A DNA stretch of 19,058 bases from RYN-433 sp036558265 (GTDB lineage: Bacteria; Planctomycetota; Phycisphaerae; Tepidisphaerales; Tepidisphaeraceae), in the NCBI GenBank assembly GCA_036558265.1, contig DATBFY010000341.1:1-19058 (forward strand). The letters run 5' to 3'. Made by a program: the position numbers and the translations under genes. Within the stretch, counting starts at the first letter, position 1. Each line of letters opens with the position of its first letter. This document shows positions 5,792-14,327 of the stretch, in pieces. Under the pieces are notes generated by a model. It did no database searches. It had not been told where the DNA came from and saw nothing but the letters and a program-made list of their open reading frames with translations.

Positions 5792-8200
5792 GTGATCAAC
5801 GCCTTCAACGCCAACATGCCGTTCGATCGCTTCACGATCGAGCAACTTGCCGGCGACCTGTTGCCCAATCCCACCCTCGAGCAGCGGATCGCCACCGGCT
5901 TTGTCCGCTGCCAGATCACGACCAACGAGGGCGGCACGATCCCGGAAGAGAACCTGGTCTTCTACACGCGCGATCGCACCGAGACGGTCTCGCGCGTCTT
6001 TCTCGGCCTGACCGCCAACTGCGCGGTCTGTCACGACCACAAGTTTGACCCGCTCCCGCAGAAAGACTTTTATTCGATGTCCGCGTTCTTCAACAACCTG
6101 ACGGTGAACGCGCTCGACGGGAACATCCAGAACTCGCCCCCGGTCGTCGTCGTGCCCACCAGGGCCGATCGCCCGCGCTGGAATGCGCTGACGGCCGAGC
6201 TGGGCGGCGTTCGCAAGCAAATGGACGACCGCCGCGTTGCTGCAAAGGGCGACTACGACAAGTGGCTCCCGACCGCCGACGCCAACGCGATCCGCGCCGG
6301 CATCCCCACGCGCGACCTGCGCCTGCACGCCCCACTGGACGACGGCCAGGGAACCAACGCGCGCGTCGCCGTCGATGGCCAGATCCGCGACGTGCCACTG
6401 CTGCCGGGCGTGAAGTGGCAGGCGGGGCACGTTGGCGAAAAGGCCATCCAGTCCACCGCCGGGCCCGCCCTCCAGATCGCCGACGTCGGCGATGTCGAAA
6501 AGGACCAGCCTTTCTCGGTCTCCATCTGGGCCAAGCTGCCCGGCCCGGTCAACGGCGCCCTGATGTCGCGCATGACCGAGAAGGACAGTTATCGCGGCTG
6601 GGACTTGTGGTTCCAGGGCGATCGCCTGGGCATGCACATCATCCACCACTGGGACGACGACGCGATCAAGGTCGTCTCCGCCAAGCCGATCGATCCGAAG
6701 AAGTGGCATCACTTCTGCGCCACCTACGACGGCTCGGGCAAGGCCAAGGGCGTCAAGCTCTACGTGGACGGCGAGCTGCAGCCCAATCAGGTCGAGCGGG
6801 ATGGCCTCAAGAACTCGATCCGTACCAACGTGCCGTTCAAGGTCGGCCAGCGCGACAAGACCGAACCGATCAAGGGCTTGATGGCCCAGGACGTTCGTTT
6901 GTACGGGCGCGCGCTCGCCGCAGATGACGTGAAGCAACTGGGCGCGCTGGCGCGGGCCGGTTCGATCGTCGCCAGGGAGCCGGCGAAGCGGGCCGATCCT
7001 GAGAAGCGCGAGCTGTTCGACTGGTGGCTGGCGAGCAATGACAAGCCCTTCCGCGACCTGGCCGCCAACCGCGAGAAGCTCGAGCAGGAAGAAGCCGCCA
7101 TCGACGGGCGCGGTGCAACCACCCTGGTCATGGAGGAGCGTCCCGGGCCCGCCAAGGCCTACGTTCTCTACCGCGGCGAATACGACAAGCGGCGCGACGA
7201 GGTGAGCGCGGCCACGCCCGCATCGCTGCCGGCGTTTCCCGCCGATGCGCCGCGCAACCGGCTGGGCTTTGCCAAATGGCTGCTGAGTCCCGAGCACCCG
7301 CTGACGGCGCGGGTGACGGTCAACCGTTACTGGCAGGAACTGTTCGGCACGGGCATCGTCAAGACGACCGAAGATTTCGGCATCATGGGCGAGATGCCCT
7401 CGCACCAGGAGTTGCTCGACTGGCTCGCCGTGGACTTCCGCGAGTCCGGCTGGGACGTCAAGCGCATGTTCAAGCTGATGGTGATGTCGGCGACCTATCG
7501 CCAGTCGGCGGCCACGACGCCGCAGAAGCTGGCGAAGGACCCGGAGAACCGGTTGCTGGCGCACGGTCCGCACTTCCGCCTCGACGGCGAGGAGATCCGC
7601 GACGCGGCGCTGGCCGCGTCCGGACTGCTCGTGCGCAAGATCGGCGGGGCCAGCGTCAAGCCCTACCAGCCGCCGGGCGTCTGGGAAGCCGTCGCGATGC
7701 TCGAGAGCAACACCCGCAACTACAAGCAGGACACCGGCGAGAACTTGTATCGCCGGAGCCTTTACACCTTCTGGAAGCGCGCCGCCCCCCCGGCGTCGAT
7801 GGAGATCTTCAACGCGCCAAGCCGCGAGGTCTGCACCGTCCGCCGCGAGCGCACCGATACGCCCCTGCAGGCGCTGGTGACGCTCAACGACGTGCAGTTC
7901 GTCGAGGCCGCCCGCGTGCTGGCGCAGAACGCGATGAAGGCGAGCGGTGATTTCGACGCCCGTCTGGAATTCATGACCCGGCGCCTGATGTCGCGATCGA
8001 TGCGCGCCGAGGAGGTCGCCGTCGCCAAGGGCGCATTCGACGACCTGATGACCTACTACCGCTCGCATCCGGAAGATGCGAAGAAGCTGCTGGCGGTCGG
8101 CGAGTCCAAGCGCGATGCGACCCTGGACGCCTCCGAGCACGCCGCGTGGACGATGCTCGCCAACCAGTTGCTGAATTTGGATGAAGTTTTGAACAAGTGA
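5792..8200 (+). CDS. PSCyt2/LamG/PSD1 protein, C-terminal part after the premature stop
   Basis: This open frame of 802 codons starts at GTG (5792), directly after the TGA, in the same frame as the preceding piece. It completes DUF1549 (VINAFNANMPFDRFTIEQLAGDLLPNPT region; second haem-type motif C-A-V-C-H in ANCAVCHDHKFDP). A LamG/concanavalin-like domain follows at about residues 230-395 (PFSVSIWAKLP, WHHFCATYDGSG, VKLYVDGELQ, DVRLYGRAL). DUF1553 (PSD1) runs from about 485 to the end (NRLGFAKWLLSPEHPLTARVTVNRYW, PSHQELLDWLAVDF, SREVCTVRRERTDTPLQALVTLND). Joined to the first piece it would be a normal 1073-residue family member. Alone it lacks a signal peptide and should stay cytoplasmic, so a functional separate product is doubtful. 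An inner ATG at 5816 could also start it. No further stop or frameshift is seen, so any inactivation is recent. The DUF1501 gene follows 59 bp on. Confidence 0.88.
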   Translation: MINAFNANMPFDRFTIEQLAGDLLPNPTLEQRIATGFVRCQITTNEGGTIPEENLVFYTRDRTETVSRVFLGLTANCAVCHDHKFDPLPQKDFYSMSAFFNNLTVNALDGNIQNSPPVVVVPTRADRPRWNALTAELGGVRKQMDDRRVAAKGDYDKWLPTADANAIRAGIPTRDLRLHAPLDDGQGTNARVAVDGQIRDVPLLPGVKWQAGHVGEKAIQSTAGPALQIADVGDVEKDQPFSVSIWAKLPGPVNGALMSRMTEKDSYRGWDLWFQGDRLGMHIIHHWDDDAIKVVSAKPIDPKKWHHFCATYDGSGKAKGVKLYVDGELQPNQVERDGLKNSIRTNVPFKVGQRDKTEPIKGLMAQDVRLYGRALAADDVKQLGALARAGSIVAREPAKRADPEKRELFDWWLASNDKPFRDLAANREKLEQEEAAIDGRGATTLVMEERPGPAKAYVLYRGEYDKRRDEVSAATPASLPAFPADAPRNRLGFAKWLLSPEHPLTARVTVNRYWQELFGTGIVKTTEDFGIMGEMPSHQELLDWLAVDFRESGWDVKRMFKLMVMSATYRQSAATTPQKLAKDPENRLLAHGPHFRLDGEEIRDAALAASGLLVRKIGGASVKPYQPPGVWEAVAMLESNTRNYKQDTGENLYRRSLYTFWKRAAPPASMEIFNAPSREVCTVRRERTDTPLQALVTLNDVQFVEAARVLAQNAMKASGDFDARLEFMTRRLMSRSMRAEEVAVAKGAFDDLMTYYRSHPEDAKKLLAVGESKRDATLDASEHAAWTMLANQLLNLDEVLNK

Positions 8201-8218
8201 TCACACGTGAGCGAGTGC

Positions 8219-8238
8219 CCCACCCCTGAAGGGGTGGG
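8219..8238 (+). repeat. GC-rich hairpin between the module 1 genes
   Basis: CCCACCCC and GGGGTGGG form a perfect 8 bp stem with a TGAA loop. It lies 18 nt after the PSCyt/PSD1 stop and 21 nt before the DUF1501 start, without a T-run. SD GGGAG (8249-8253) stays free 6 nt from the ATG. It may stabilise the upstream mRNA or attenuate transcription into the second gene. It resembles the small GC palindromes found at 10439-10569. Confidence 0.5.
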
Positions 8239-8259
8239 CCACCTCCGCGGGAGCGACCG

Positions 8260-9750
8260 ATGACTCCTTTCGAAGAATACGTCCGTTACGAGACCCGCCG
8301 CCAGTTCCTCTCGCGCGGTAAGAACGCCGTTGGCCTGGCGGCGATGGCGTCGCTCATGGGCGCGACCCCGCGCCTGGTGCGCGCCGCCGGCAACGCCCAG
8401 GGCCTCGCCCCCTCGCCGCTCAGCAACCTCGGCCTCCGCGGCCTGCCTCATTTCGCTCCCAGGGCCAAACACATCATCTACCTGCACATGGTCGGCGGGC
8501 CCTCGCAGATCGACCTGTACGATCACAAGCCCCAGATGCAGGCGATGTTCGACAAGGACCTCCCCGAGTCGATCCGCATGGGCCAGCGCCTCACCACCAT
8601 GACCAGCGGCCAGGCGCGCTTCCCGGTCGCCCCGTCCGCGTACAAGTTCAAGCAGCACGGCAAGAGCGGCATGTGGGTTTCCGAGCTGATGCCCCACACC
8701 GCACAGATGGTCGATGACCTGTGCTTCATCCGCTCGATGCACACCGAGGCGATCAACCACGAGCCGGCCATCTGCTTCATGCAGACGGGCAACCAGATCA
8801 CCGGCCGTCCCTGCATCGGCGCGTGGATGAGCTACGGCCTGGGCGCGTTCAACACCAGCCTCCCCACGTTCGTCGTCCTGGTCGCCCGCCCGAGCAACCA
8901 GGAACAGATGCAGGCGATCAGCGCGCGCCTCTGGAGCAGCGGCTACCTGCCGGGCGAGCACGCGGGCGTGGCCCTGCGCAGCAGCGGTGACCCGATCCTG
9001 TACATCAACAACCCGCCGGGCGTGCCGATGAACGTCCGCCAGCGCGGGCTCGCGGCCCTCAAACGCCTCAACGAGATGAATTATGACCTCGTCGGCGACC
9101 CCGAGACCCACACCCGCATCTCCCAGTACGAGCTGGCCTTCCGCATGCAGGCCAGCGTCCCCGAATTGACCGACGTCTCGGGCGAGCCCGAATCCACCTA
9201 CAAGCTCTACGGCGAACAGGCGAAGAAGCCCGGAACATTTGCCGCGACCGCGCTGCTGGCCCGCCGCATGATCGAGCGCGGCGTCCGCTTCGTTCAGGTT
9301 TACCACAACAACTGGGACACGCACGCGAACGTCACCGGACGACTCCCGAGCCAGTGCAAAGACGTCGATCAGGCCTGCTACGGGCTCGTTCAGGACTTGA
9401 AACAGCGAGGGATGCTCGACGACACGCTGGTCATCTGGGGCGGGGAGTTCGGACGGACCATCTACTCCCAGGGCGGGCTCACGAAGGACAACTACGGCCG
9501 CGACCACCACCCCCGCTGCTTCACGATGTGGATGGCCGGTGGCGGCTCGCGCCCCGGCACGATCTACGGCACGACGGACGATTTCTCGTACAACATCGTT
9601 GAGAACCCCGTGCACGTGCACGAGTTCCACGCGACGGTGCTGCGCCTCCTGGGCATCGACCACGAGCGCTTCACGTACAAGTTCCAGGGCCTGGATCAGC
9701 GGTTGACGGGCGTGGAACCGGCCAAGGTCGTTGAAGGCCTGATCGCCTGA
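8260..9750 (+). CDS. DUF1501 protein with twin-arginine signal (module 1)
   Basis: The 496-residue product begins with a twin-arginine export signal: R13-R14-Q-F-L followed by a mild hydrophobic stretch (GLAAMASLMG) and a likely cut near ALA-like residues 40-46, so it should be exported folded. The rest is DUF1501, a family with the alkaline-phosphatase/sulfatase-like fold: AKHIIYLHMVGGPSQIDLYDHKP (about 70-92), the early metal-site region, IRSMHTEAINHEP, YHNNWDTHANV, WGGEFGR (393-399), GRDHHPRCF (413-421), and the C-terminal FTYKFQGLDQRLTGVEP. The enzymatic reaction of the family is not established. DUF1501 genes almost always follow PSCyt/PSD1 genes in Planctomycetota, as here, and the two proteins are thought to act together outside the cytoplasm. 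A good SD (GGGAG) fixes the start. It is homologous to the module 2 protein encoded at 14306-12864. Confidence 0.95.
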   Translation: MTPFEEYVRYETRRQFLSRGKNAVGLAAMASLMGATPRLVRAAGNAQGLAPSPLSNLGLRGLPHFAPRAKHIIYLHMVGGPSQIDLYDHKPQMQAMFDKDLPESIRMGQRLTTMTSGQARFPVAPSAYKFKQHGKSGMWVSELMPHTAQMVDDLCFIRSMHTEAINHEPAICFMQTGNQITGRPCIGAWMSYGLGAFNTSLPTFVVLVARPSNQEQMQAISARLWSSGYLPGEHAGVALRSSGDPILYINNPPGVPMNVRQRGLAALKRLNEMNYDLVGDPETHTRISQYELAFRMQASVPELTDVSGEPESTYKLYGEQAKKPGTFAATALLARRMIERGVRFVQVYHNNWDTHANVTGRLPSQCKDVDQACYGLVQDLKQRGMLDDTLVIWGGEFGRTIYSQGGLTKDNYGRDHHPRCFTMWMAGGGSRPGTIYGTTDDFSYNIVENPVHVHEFHATVLRLLGIDHERFTYKFQGLDQRLTGVEPAKVVEGLIA

Positions 9751-9786
9751 CTCCCGCCACAGCGCAACGAAGACGGGGCAAAGAAG

Positions 9787-9813
9787 ACGGGCGACCCGGA
9801 TCGGGTCGCCCGT
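9787..9813. terminator. Bidirectional hairpin terminator between DUF1501 and tRNA-Leu
   Basis: A perfect 11 bp stem, ACGGGCGACCC / GGGTCGCCCGT, with a 5 nt loop (GGATC) lies 36 bp after the DUF1501 stop and 6 bp from the tRNA 3' end. It is followed by TTT on the plus strand and by CTTCTTTG on the minus strand. The T-tracts are short, but position and stem strength suit termination of both convergent transcripts. Confidence 0.75.
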
Positions 9814-9819
9814 TTCACG

Positions 9820-9902
9820 TGCGGCTGAGAGGAGTCGAACCTCCACACCTTGTGGGTACAAGAACCTGAATCTTGCGCGTCTGCCAATTCCGCCACAGCC
9901 GC
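9820..9902 (-). tRNA. tRNA-Leu (anticodon CAG)
   Basis: The minus strand folds as a class II tRNA of 83 nt. The acceptor stem is GCGGCTG (9902-9896) with CAGCCGC (9827-9821), discriminator A at 9820. The D arm contains GGCGGAATTGGCAGACGC, the anticodon stem is CAAGA/TCTTG with loop TTCAGGT giving anticodon CAG (reads CUG, a codon frequent in these GC-rich genes). A variable arm of leucine type, GTACCCACAAGGTGTGG, and the T loop GGTTCGACTCC follow. The 3' CCA is not encoded (the next bases are CGT), so CCA must be added by the nucleotidyltransferase. Confidence 0.95.
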
Positions 9903-9926
9903 GTGGCAAGGCAATTGAGGCGTCGG

Positions 9927-9954
9927 ATTCTAAGACGCTGGGGCAGAGTGTCAA
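9927..9954 (-). promoter_or_regulatory. Sigma-70-type promoter of tRNA-Leu
   Basis: On the minus strand a perfect -35 TTGACA (9954-9949) and a -10 TAGAAT (9932-9927) are 16 nt apart. Transcription would start near 9920, giving a leader of about 18 nt before the mature tRNA 5' end at 9902. This is the best promoter in the window. Confidence 0.8.
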
Positions 9955-10068
9955 GTTCACCGCGGCGCCACACCGCTATCCGTCCACGGATTCACCCCGG
10001 CGGGAGTCGGACGTCTGCCTGAGGTCGAATGGACGGGGCCGCCTGGGCAATGGGGTCGCTCAGCCGGC

Positions 10069-10093
10069 CGGAAGTCGCGGCCCTGGAACTTGT
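10069..10093. repeat. 25 bp direct repeat, left copy (DUF1501-derived)
   Basis: These 25 bases are identical to 12910-12934 in the same orientation, 2841 bp apart. On the minus strand they spell the conserved DUF1501 C-terminal motif KFQGRDFR, but the flanking codons do not continue as DUF1501. This is either an att-like boundary of the intervening cassette or a relic of a third DUF1501 gene. Confidence 0.75.
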
Positions 10094-10165
10094 CGTCAAC
10101 GGACACGGAGACACGGAGGCGAGGGTGTTAAGCTCGGTAGCTTGCGCGTGATTTTTTTCCGGGAT

Positions 10166-10195
10166 GGGGAGTTGCGGGGAGTTTTGGGGAGTCGG
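10166..10195. repeat. Three tandem 10 bp GGGGAGT units
   Basis: GGGGAGTTGC, GGGGAGTTTT and GGGGAGTCGG follow one another without gaps: a helical-turn-spaced direct repeat with an invariant GGGGAGT core. It could bind a protein on one DNA face or be a decaying microsatellite. No gene starts nearby. Confidence 0.6.
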
Positions 10196-10205
10196 CGTCT
10201 CTGGA

Positions 10206-10254
10206 GTTCATGCGATTTAGCATGTATTGATTGAAGACACGATTAAGCATGAAC
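10206..10254. repeat. Inverted repeat with nested direct repeats
   Basis: GTTCATGC (10206-10213) and GCATGAAC (10247-10254) are perfect inverted arms. Between and across them GATTTAGCATG (10214-10224) and GATTAAGCATG (10241-10251) form a direct repeat with one mismatch at 27 bp spacing. This AT-richer island differs in composition from its surroundings. Confidence 0.5.
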
Positions 10255-10438
10255 TGGCGAACTGCGGGAATAAACACGATCCGGGGGCGGGGCGAAAACC
10301 GGAAGTGGTGTTGTTCAATGGGGTTGTGATGATTCGGGCTTGGAAAAACCGGCCCCCAAGCGGCCCCCTGAGCGACGTTTTGTGGCCCGGGGATCGCCCC
10401 CCGGTGGCCCTGCCCTGGCCCTGGGGTGCGCTTCTGCC

Positions 10439-10569
10439 GCCCCTCCGGGGGCTGATCGTTGGTTGCATTTAATACCCACGGCTTACGCCGTGGGCTATGT
10501 TCTTTCGCCGCTCCGCGGCTCTCGGGTATTCGGTTGTCAAGGAGCGTGGTGCGGTGGGCGGAGCCCACC
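10439..10569. repeat. Cluster of four REP-like GC palindromes
   Basis: Four short perfect or near-perfect hairpins follow each other: GCCCC-TCC-GGGGGC (10439-10452), CCCACGGC-TTAC-GCCGTGGG (10475-10494), GCCGC-TCC-GCGGC (10507-10519) and GGTGGGC-GGA-GCCCACC (10553-10569). Three share a TCC/GGA triloop. From memory, elements of this kind are dispersed in many planctomycete genomes. They look like extragenic palindromic repeats rather than one terminator. Confidence 0.65.
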
Positions 10570-10772
10570 CTACAAGAAGGCGCGGTGTTGCGCGCCGGTG
10601 ACGCGCGGGGCGCCATCAAGATTGCCGAAGTTGGGGATTTGCTGGGGTTTTGGCGCGAAACATTTTTTATTTTTCGGGTGGAGGGGGTTGCGCCGCGCGC
10701 GTTATGGATGCGCAACAAGATTGCGGAATGTTGCGCGCAGCGGGTCGTGATCGGCGCGCCGGTCGGCCGCCG

Positions 10773-11294
10773 TCAGCCGTAGAACACGAAATCGGATCCG
10801 AGCAACATTGCGCGGAACGAATCGGCGATGTCACGTTGTCGACCGCTGCCCTCCGCGACGAACACGACGCCGTTCCCTTGCGAGGCGTTGAACGCGAGAT
10901 AGCCCTTGGTCATCTCTACGGGTGATCGGAACTCGCAGGCTTCCCCGAACGGAAACAGGCGGAGGTCTGGCGGATGTCCGAACAGCTTAGGCTGCGCACG
11001 GATCAACTTCAGCGCATCGTGGCCGGCCATGTCGTGTTCGTCCGCCAGTTTCATTAGGAGCAGATGATGCCATTGGACTTCGACGCCGTCCTTGAAATAG
11101 ACGCGGTAGTGGCCGTCGAAGCCGCCTTCGCACCATTCGCCGATCATTTCCAGAAAGTCGCTCGGAAGCAGATAGCCCGTGGCGTTCTGGAACTCCGTGA
11201 TCTGGCGGTCGCGGTCCGTGTAGATGCGGCCGTATTTGAACTTGATGCCGGCGCCAGGATCGAACGGTGTGATGGTGAAATCTTCGTCGTACAT
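10773..11294 (-). CDS. SMI1/KNR4 (SUKH) family protein
   Basis: The 173-residue product has no signal peptide or membrane segment, so it is cytoplasmic. The SUKH pattern is visible: ITEFQNATGYLLPSDFLEMIGEWCEGG (about 32-58, where the family has an E-x-x-hydrophobic helix followed by LPxDYxxFL) and, near the end, YLAFNASQGNGVVFVAEGSGRQRDIADSFRAML (about 132-164), the usual 'hydrophobic strand, small-residue turn, then F-x-x-hydrophobic helix'. Bacterial SUKH proteins often serve as immunity proteins against nuclease toxins, but many are orphans of unknown role, and no toxin lies next to this one. GAGG stands 5 nt before the ATG at 11294, and an AT-rich TATAAG just upstream may be a -10. It diverges from the Uma2 gene across 132 bp. 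Confidence 0.8.
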   Translation of the reverse strand: MYDEDFTITPFDPGAGIKFKYGRIYTDRDRQITEFQNATGYLLPSDFLEMIGEWCEGGFDGHYRVYFKDGVEVQWHHLLLMKLADEHDMAGHDALKLIRAQPKLFGHPPDLRLFPFGEACEFRSPVEMTKGYLAFNASQGNGVVFVAEGSGRQRDIADSFRAMLLGSDFVFYG

Positions 11295-11412
11295 GAGGTC
11301 CTCATATTCTTATAGCGTGACCAACGTTCAGGGGGGAGGGCGCGCGACCCGCTCCGACCGAGCGTAGGTTGAAGGCCGCGCGGCCGATAACCCTCGCGAG
11401 GCGGATTTCCGG

Positions 11413-11418
11413 TATACT
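11413..11418 (+). promoter_or_regulatory. TATACT -10 element, possibly giving a leaderless Uma2 mRNA
   Basis: TATACT ends 8 nt before the Uma2 ATG (11427), so transcription would start at or within two bases of the start codon. No Shine-Dalgarno lies before that ATG and no good -35 is seen. A 12 bp palindrome GGCCGCGCGGCC (11374-11385) lies upstream. Confidence 0.35.
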
Positions 11419-11426
11419 CTTGCATC

Positions 11427-12038
11427 ATGAGCGTCGCCAAGGCCGTCAAGCGATACACGCCGCGGGAGTACTACGCCCTCGAACGCGAGGCGCAGTACAA
11501 GAGCGACTACTACGACGGCGAGATCTTTGCGATGTCCGGAGGAACAGGGCGGGGCAGCCTGATTGCCGCCAACCTGGTCGGTGAACTGCACAGGGCTCTG
11601 AAGGGCAAACCCTTGGCGGCGTACGATGCGAACCTGCGCGTGAAAATCAGTGCAACCGGCCTGCGCACTTACCCGGACGTGAGCGTTTACTGCGGCCCCA
11701 TCGAATACGATCCCGAAGATCCGGACGAAACGACGGGCCTCAATCCCACCATCCTTGTCGAGATGCTTTCCAAATCTACGGAAGCATACGATCGGGGCTT
11801 CAAGGCCGAGAATTACCGGCAGATCGATTCGCTGCGCGCCTACGTGCTGGTTGCGCAGAATTCTCCGCACGTCGAGGTTTATGCGCGTCAGGGGAATGGA
11901 CCCTGGTCGTTGAATGAAGCGCGCGGGATCGAGAAGACCGTGGCCATTCACCCTATCAACGTGCAACTTAGCCTGGCCGACATCTACGACCGCGTTACGT
12001 TTCCCTCGTCGCCTCTATCAACATCCGACGAGCCTTAG
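11427..12038 (+). CDS. Uma2 family (DUF820) endonuclease-like protein
   Basis: Uma2/DUF820 proteins have a restriction-endonuclease-like PD-(D/E)xK fold; their cellular role is unknown. The 203-residue product shows the family blocks in order: YTPREYYALEREAQYKSDYYDGEIFAMSGGT (10-40, usual family start 'EYL..E..S..R.EYidGeiyamsG'), TYPDVSVYCGP (81-91, putative metal-binding D84), NPTILVEMLSKSTEAYDRGFKAENYRQI (106-133, with E112, D122 and K126 as likely active-site residues), then RAYVLVAQNSPHVEVYAR. Length is normal and all expected acidic residues are present, so it is probably intact. The ATG lacks a Shine-Dalgarno. The gene converges on the DUF1963 gene with only 15 bp between stops and diverges from SUKH. 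These proteins are hugely expanded in Planctomycetota and Cyanobacteria, so a housekeeping-like or mobile role cannot be told apart here. Confidence 0.92.
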   Translation: MSVAKAVKRYTPREYYALEREAQYKSDYYDGEIFAMSGGTGRGSLIAANLVGELHRALKGKPLAAYDANLRVKISATGLRTYPDVSVYCGPIEYDPEDPDETTGLNPTILVEMLSKSTEAYDRGFKAENYRQIDSLRAYVLVAQNSPHVEVYARQGNGPWSLNEARGIEKTVAIHPINVQLSLADIYDRVTFPSSPLSTSDEP

Positions 12039-12053
12039 CCGGACCCAACCCGA

Positions 12054-12752
12054 TCAGCAACATTGCCACTCGATCGCCCACTCGTCGCGCCGCCCGGCGA
12101 CGGTGCCTCGCCCGAAATACCCGACACCGCTATCACCCCACATCCAGTTGCCTTTCTCGGTGGTGTCGATTTGAAAGACGTACTCGGGAGAGATCGGGTG
12201 CTTTTGCCCCGGCGCCCAATAGATCTCGGATTGGACCAGCGTCGGCCAGCCGCCGAGTTTGAAACCAGGGACGTTGGGGAACAGATCGTAATACTTGTCG
12301 TCCGCCTCAGGTGGAACGGCACAAGGAACGTCCTCCCATTCGGGATAGTCTTCCTCGACGACCTTCGGTCGCATGGGATATGGCTTGATCGGTGAACCCG
12401 TCTGAACGGGCGGGCGTGGAACCAGCGCATCGATGCTGCGATACGCTCTTAGGCACCAGTTCGTCCCATTCGGGTCATCCGTTGGCAGTTCGTCGGGGCC
12501 GATGAATATGGTGATGAACTCCAGGTCGTCGAGGCGAGGCGGGCGAAACGGCAACTCCGTGAGGTTGACCTGACACAGCGCGTGCATGGGCTTTCCGTCG
12601 GTGCATGGCCACGTCTCTCCCGGGAGGGCAAATCCTACCCGTCCGAACCAGGAGGAGGCGGCGGCGTTTTCAGGCGGGCGAAAGCCGCCGATCTCCAGGC
12701 AGATTGCGCGGCGCCGAATGGTCGAGCGGAATTGATCGAGTGCGGTGGACAT
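12054..12752 (-). CDS. DUF1963 (YwqG-like) protein
   Basis: I prefer the ATG at 12752 (232 residues) to the longer start at 12848, because the extra N-terminus is Arg-rich and unlike the family; neither has a strong Shine-Dalgarno. YwqG/DUF1963 proteins are cytoplasmic beta-rich proteins of unknown role. Visible family features are an N-terminal GGxxRxP-like approach with SSWFGRVGFALPGETWP (about 33-49), LCQVNLTELPF (59-69), a central DLEFITIFIG strand, and the C-terminal block KLGGWPTLVQSEIYW, VFQIDTTEKGNWMWGDSGVGYFG and EWAIEWQCC (residues about 165 to the end). It starts 112 bp after the DUF1501 gene of module 2 in the same direction, so read-through from that operon is possible, and ends 15 bp from the Uma2 stop. 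In Bacillus subtilis ywqG sits beside a toxin-immunity operon, so the SUKH neighbour is suggestive but no toxin is present. Confidence 0.8.
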   Translation of the reverse strand: MSTALDQFRSTIRRRAICLEIGGFRPPENAAASSWFGRVGFALPGETWPCTDGKPMHALCQVNLTELPFRPPRLDDLEFITIFIGPDELPTDDPNGTNWCLRAYRSIDALVPRPPVQTGSPIKPYPMRPKVVEEDYPEWEDVPCAVPPEADDKYYDLFPNVPGFKLGGWPTLVQSEIYWAPGQKHPISPEYVFQIDTTEKGNWMWGDSGVGYFGRGTVAGRRDEWAIEWQCC

Positions 12753-12863
12753 AATCACGTTCCGGCGGGGAATGAACTGTCGCGCACATCCAAGGGACGC
12801 ACGAACCTCATACGGCGTTGCCGAGCGATTGGGTGGCTTGCAATGCACGGTGTCGGCGATTCG

Positions 12864-14306
<1,443 letters not shown>

Positions 14307-14327
14307 GAGTCGTATATTGCGATGAAT

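Larger units (their letters stand above)
9955..10772. other. Repeat-rich non-coding region
   Basis: I see no credible gene here. Frames such as 10718-10128 (minus) read straight through palindromes, show no family motif and have no ribosome site. The stretch holds a small palindrome ATCCGT-cc-ACGGAT (9978-9991), the left copy of the 25 bp direct repeat (10069-10093), and a tandem ACACGGAG pair (10103-10118). It also holds three 10 bp GGGGAGT units, an inverted/direct repeat at 10206-10254, four GC palindromes at 10439-10569, and a hairpin GCGCAACA/TGTTGCGC (10710-10717 and 10729-10736). The last lies 37 bp after the SUKH stop and could cap its mRNA. Confidence 0.6.

Noticed and set aside
5600..8140. 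Long minus-strand reading frame of 846 codons opposite module 1
   Set aside because: It is antisense to conserved DUF1549/LamG/DUF1553 sequence, has no family motif, and arises from GC-rich third codon positions. It crosses the sense TGA only because it is on the other strand.
4979..8200. Selenocysteine or genome-wide UGA recoding at 5789
   Set aside because: The paralogue has Trp, not Cys or Sec, at this position; no SECIS-like need is evident; and UGA ends other intact genes in the window.
9820..9902. tRNA-Leu as the integration site of the accessory cassette
   Set aside because: No duplicated tRNA 3' end is found on the far side of the cassette; the only clear flanking duplication is the 25 bp DUF1501-derived repeat, which does not overlap the tRNA.
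8056..9960. Minus-strand reading frame of 634 codons through the DUF1501 gene and tRNA-Leu
   Set aside because: It reads through a tRNA gene, its terminator and a conserved gene on the other strand.
10439..10569. Possible CRISPR array
   Set aside because: The palindromes differ from one another in sequence, there is no constant repeat with regular spacers, and no cas gene is nearby.
10128..10718. Minus-strand reading frame of 196 codons in the repeat region
   Set aside because: It is built from the palindromes and tandem repeats themselves, has no ribosome site and no recognisable domain.
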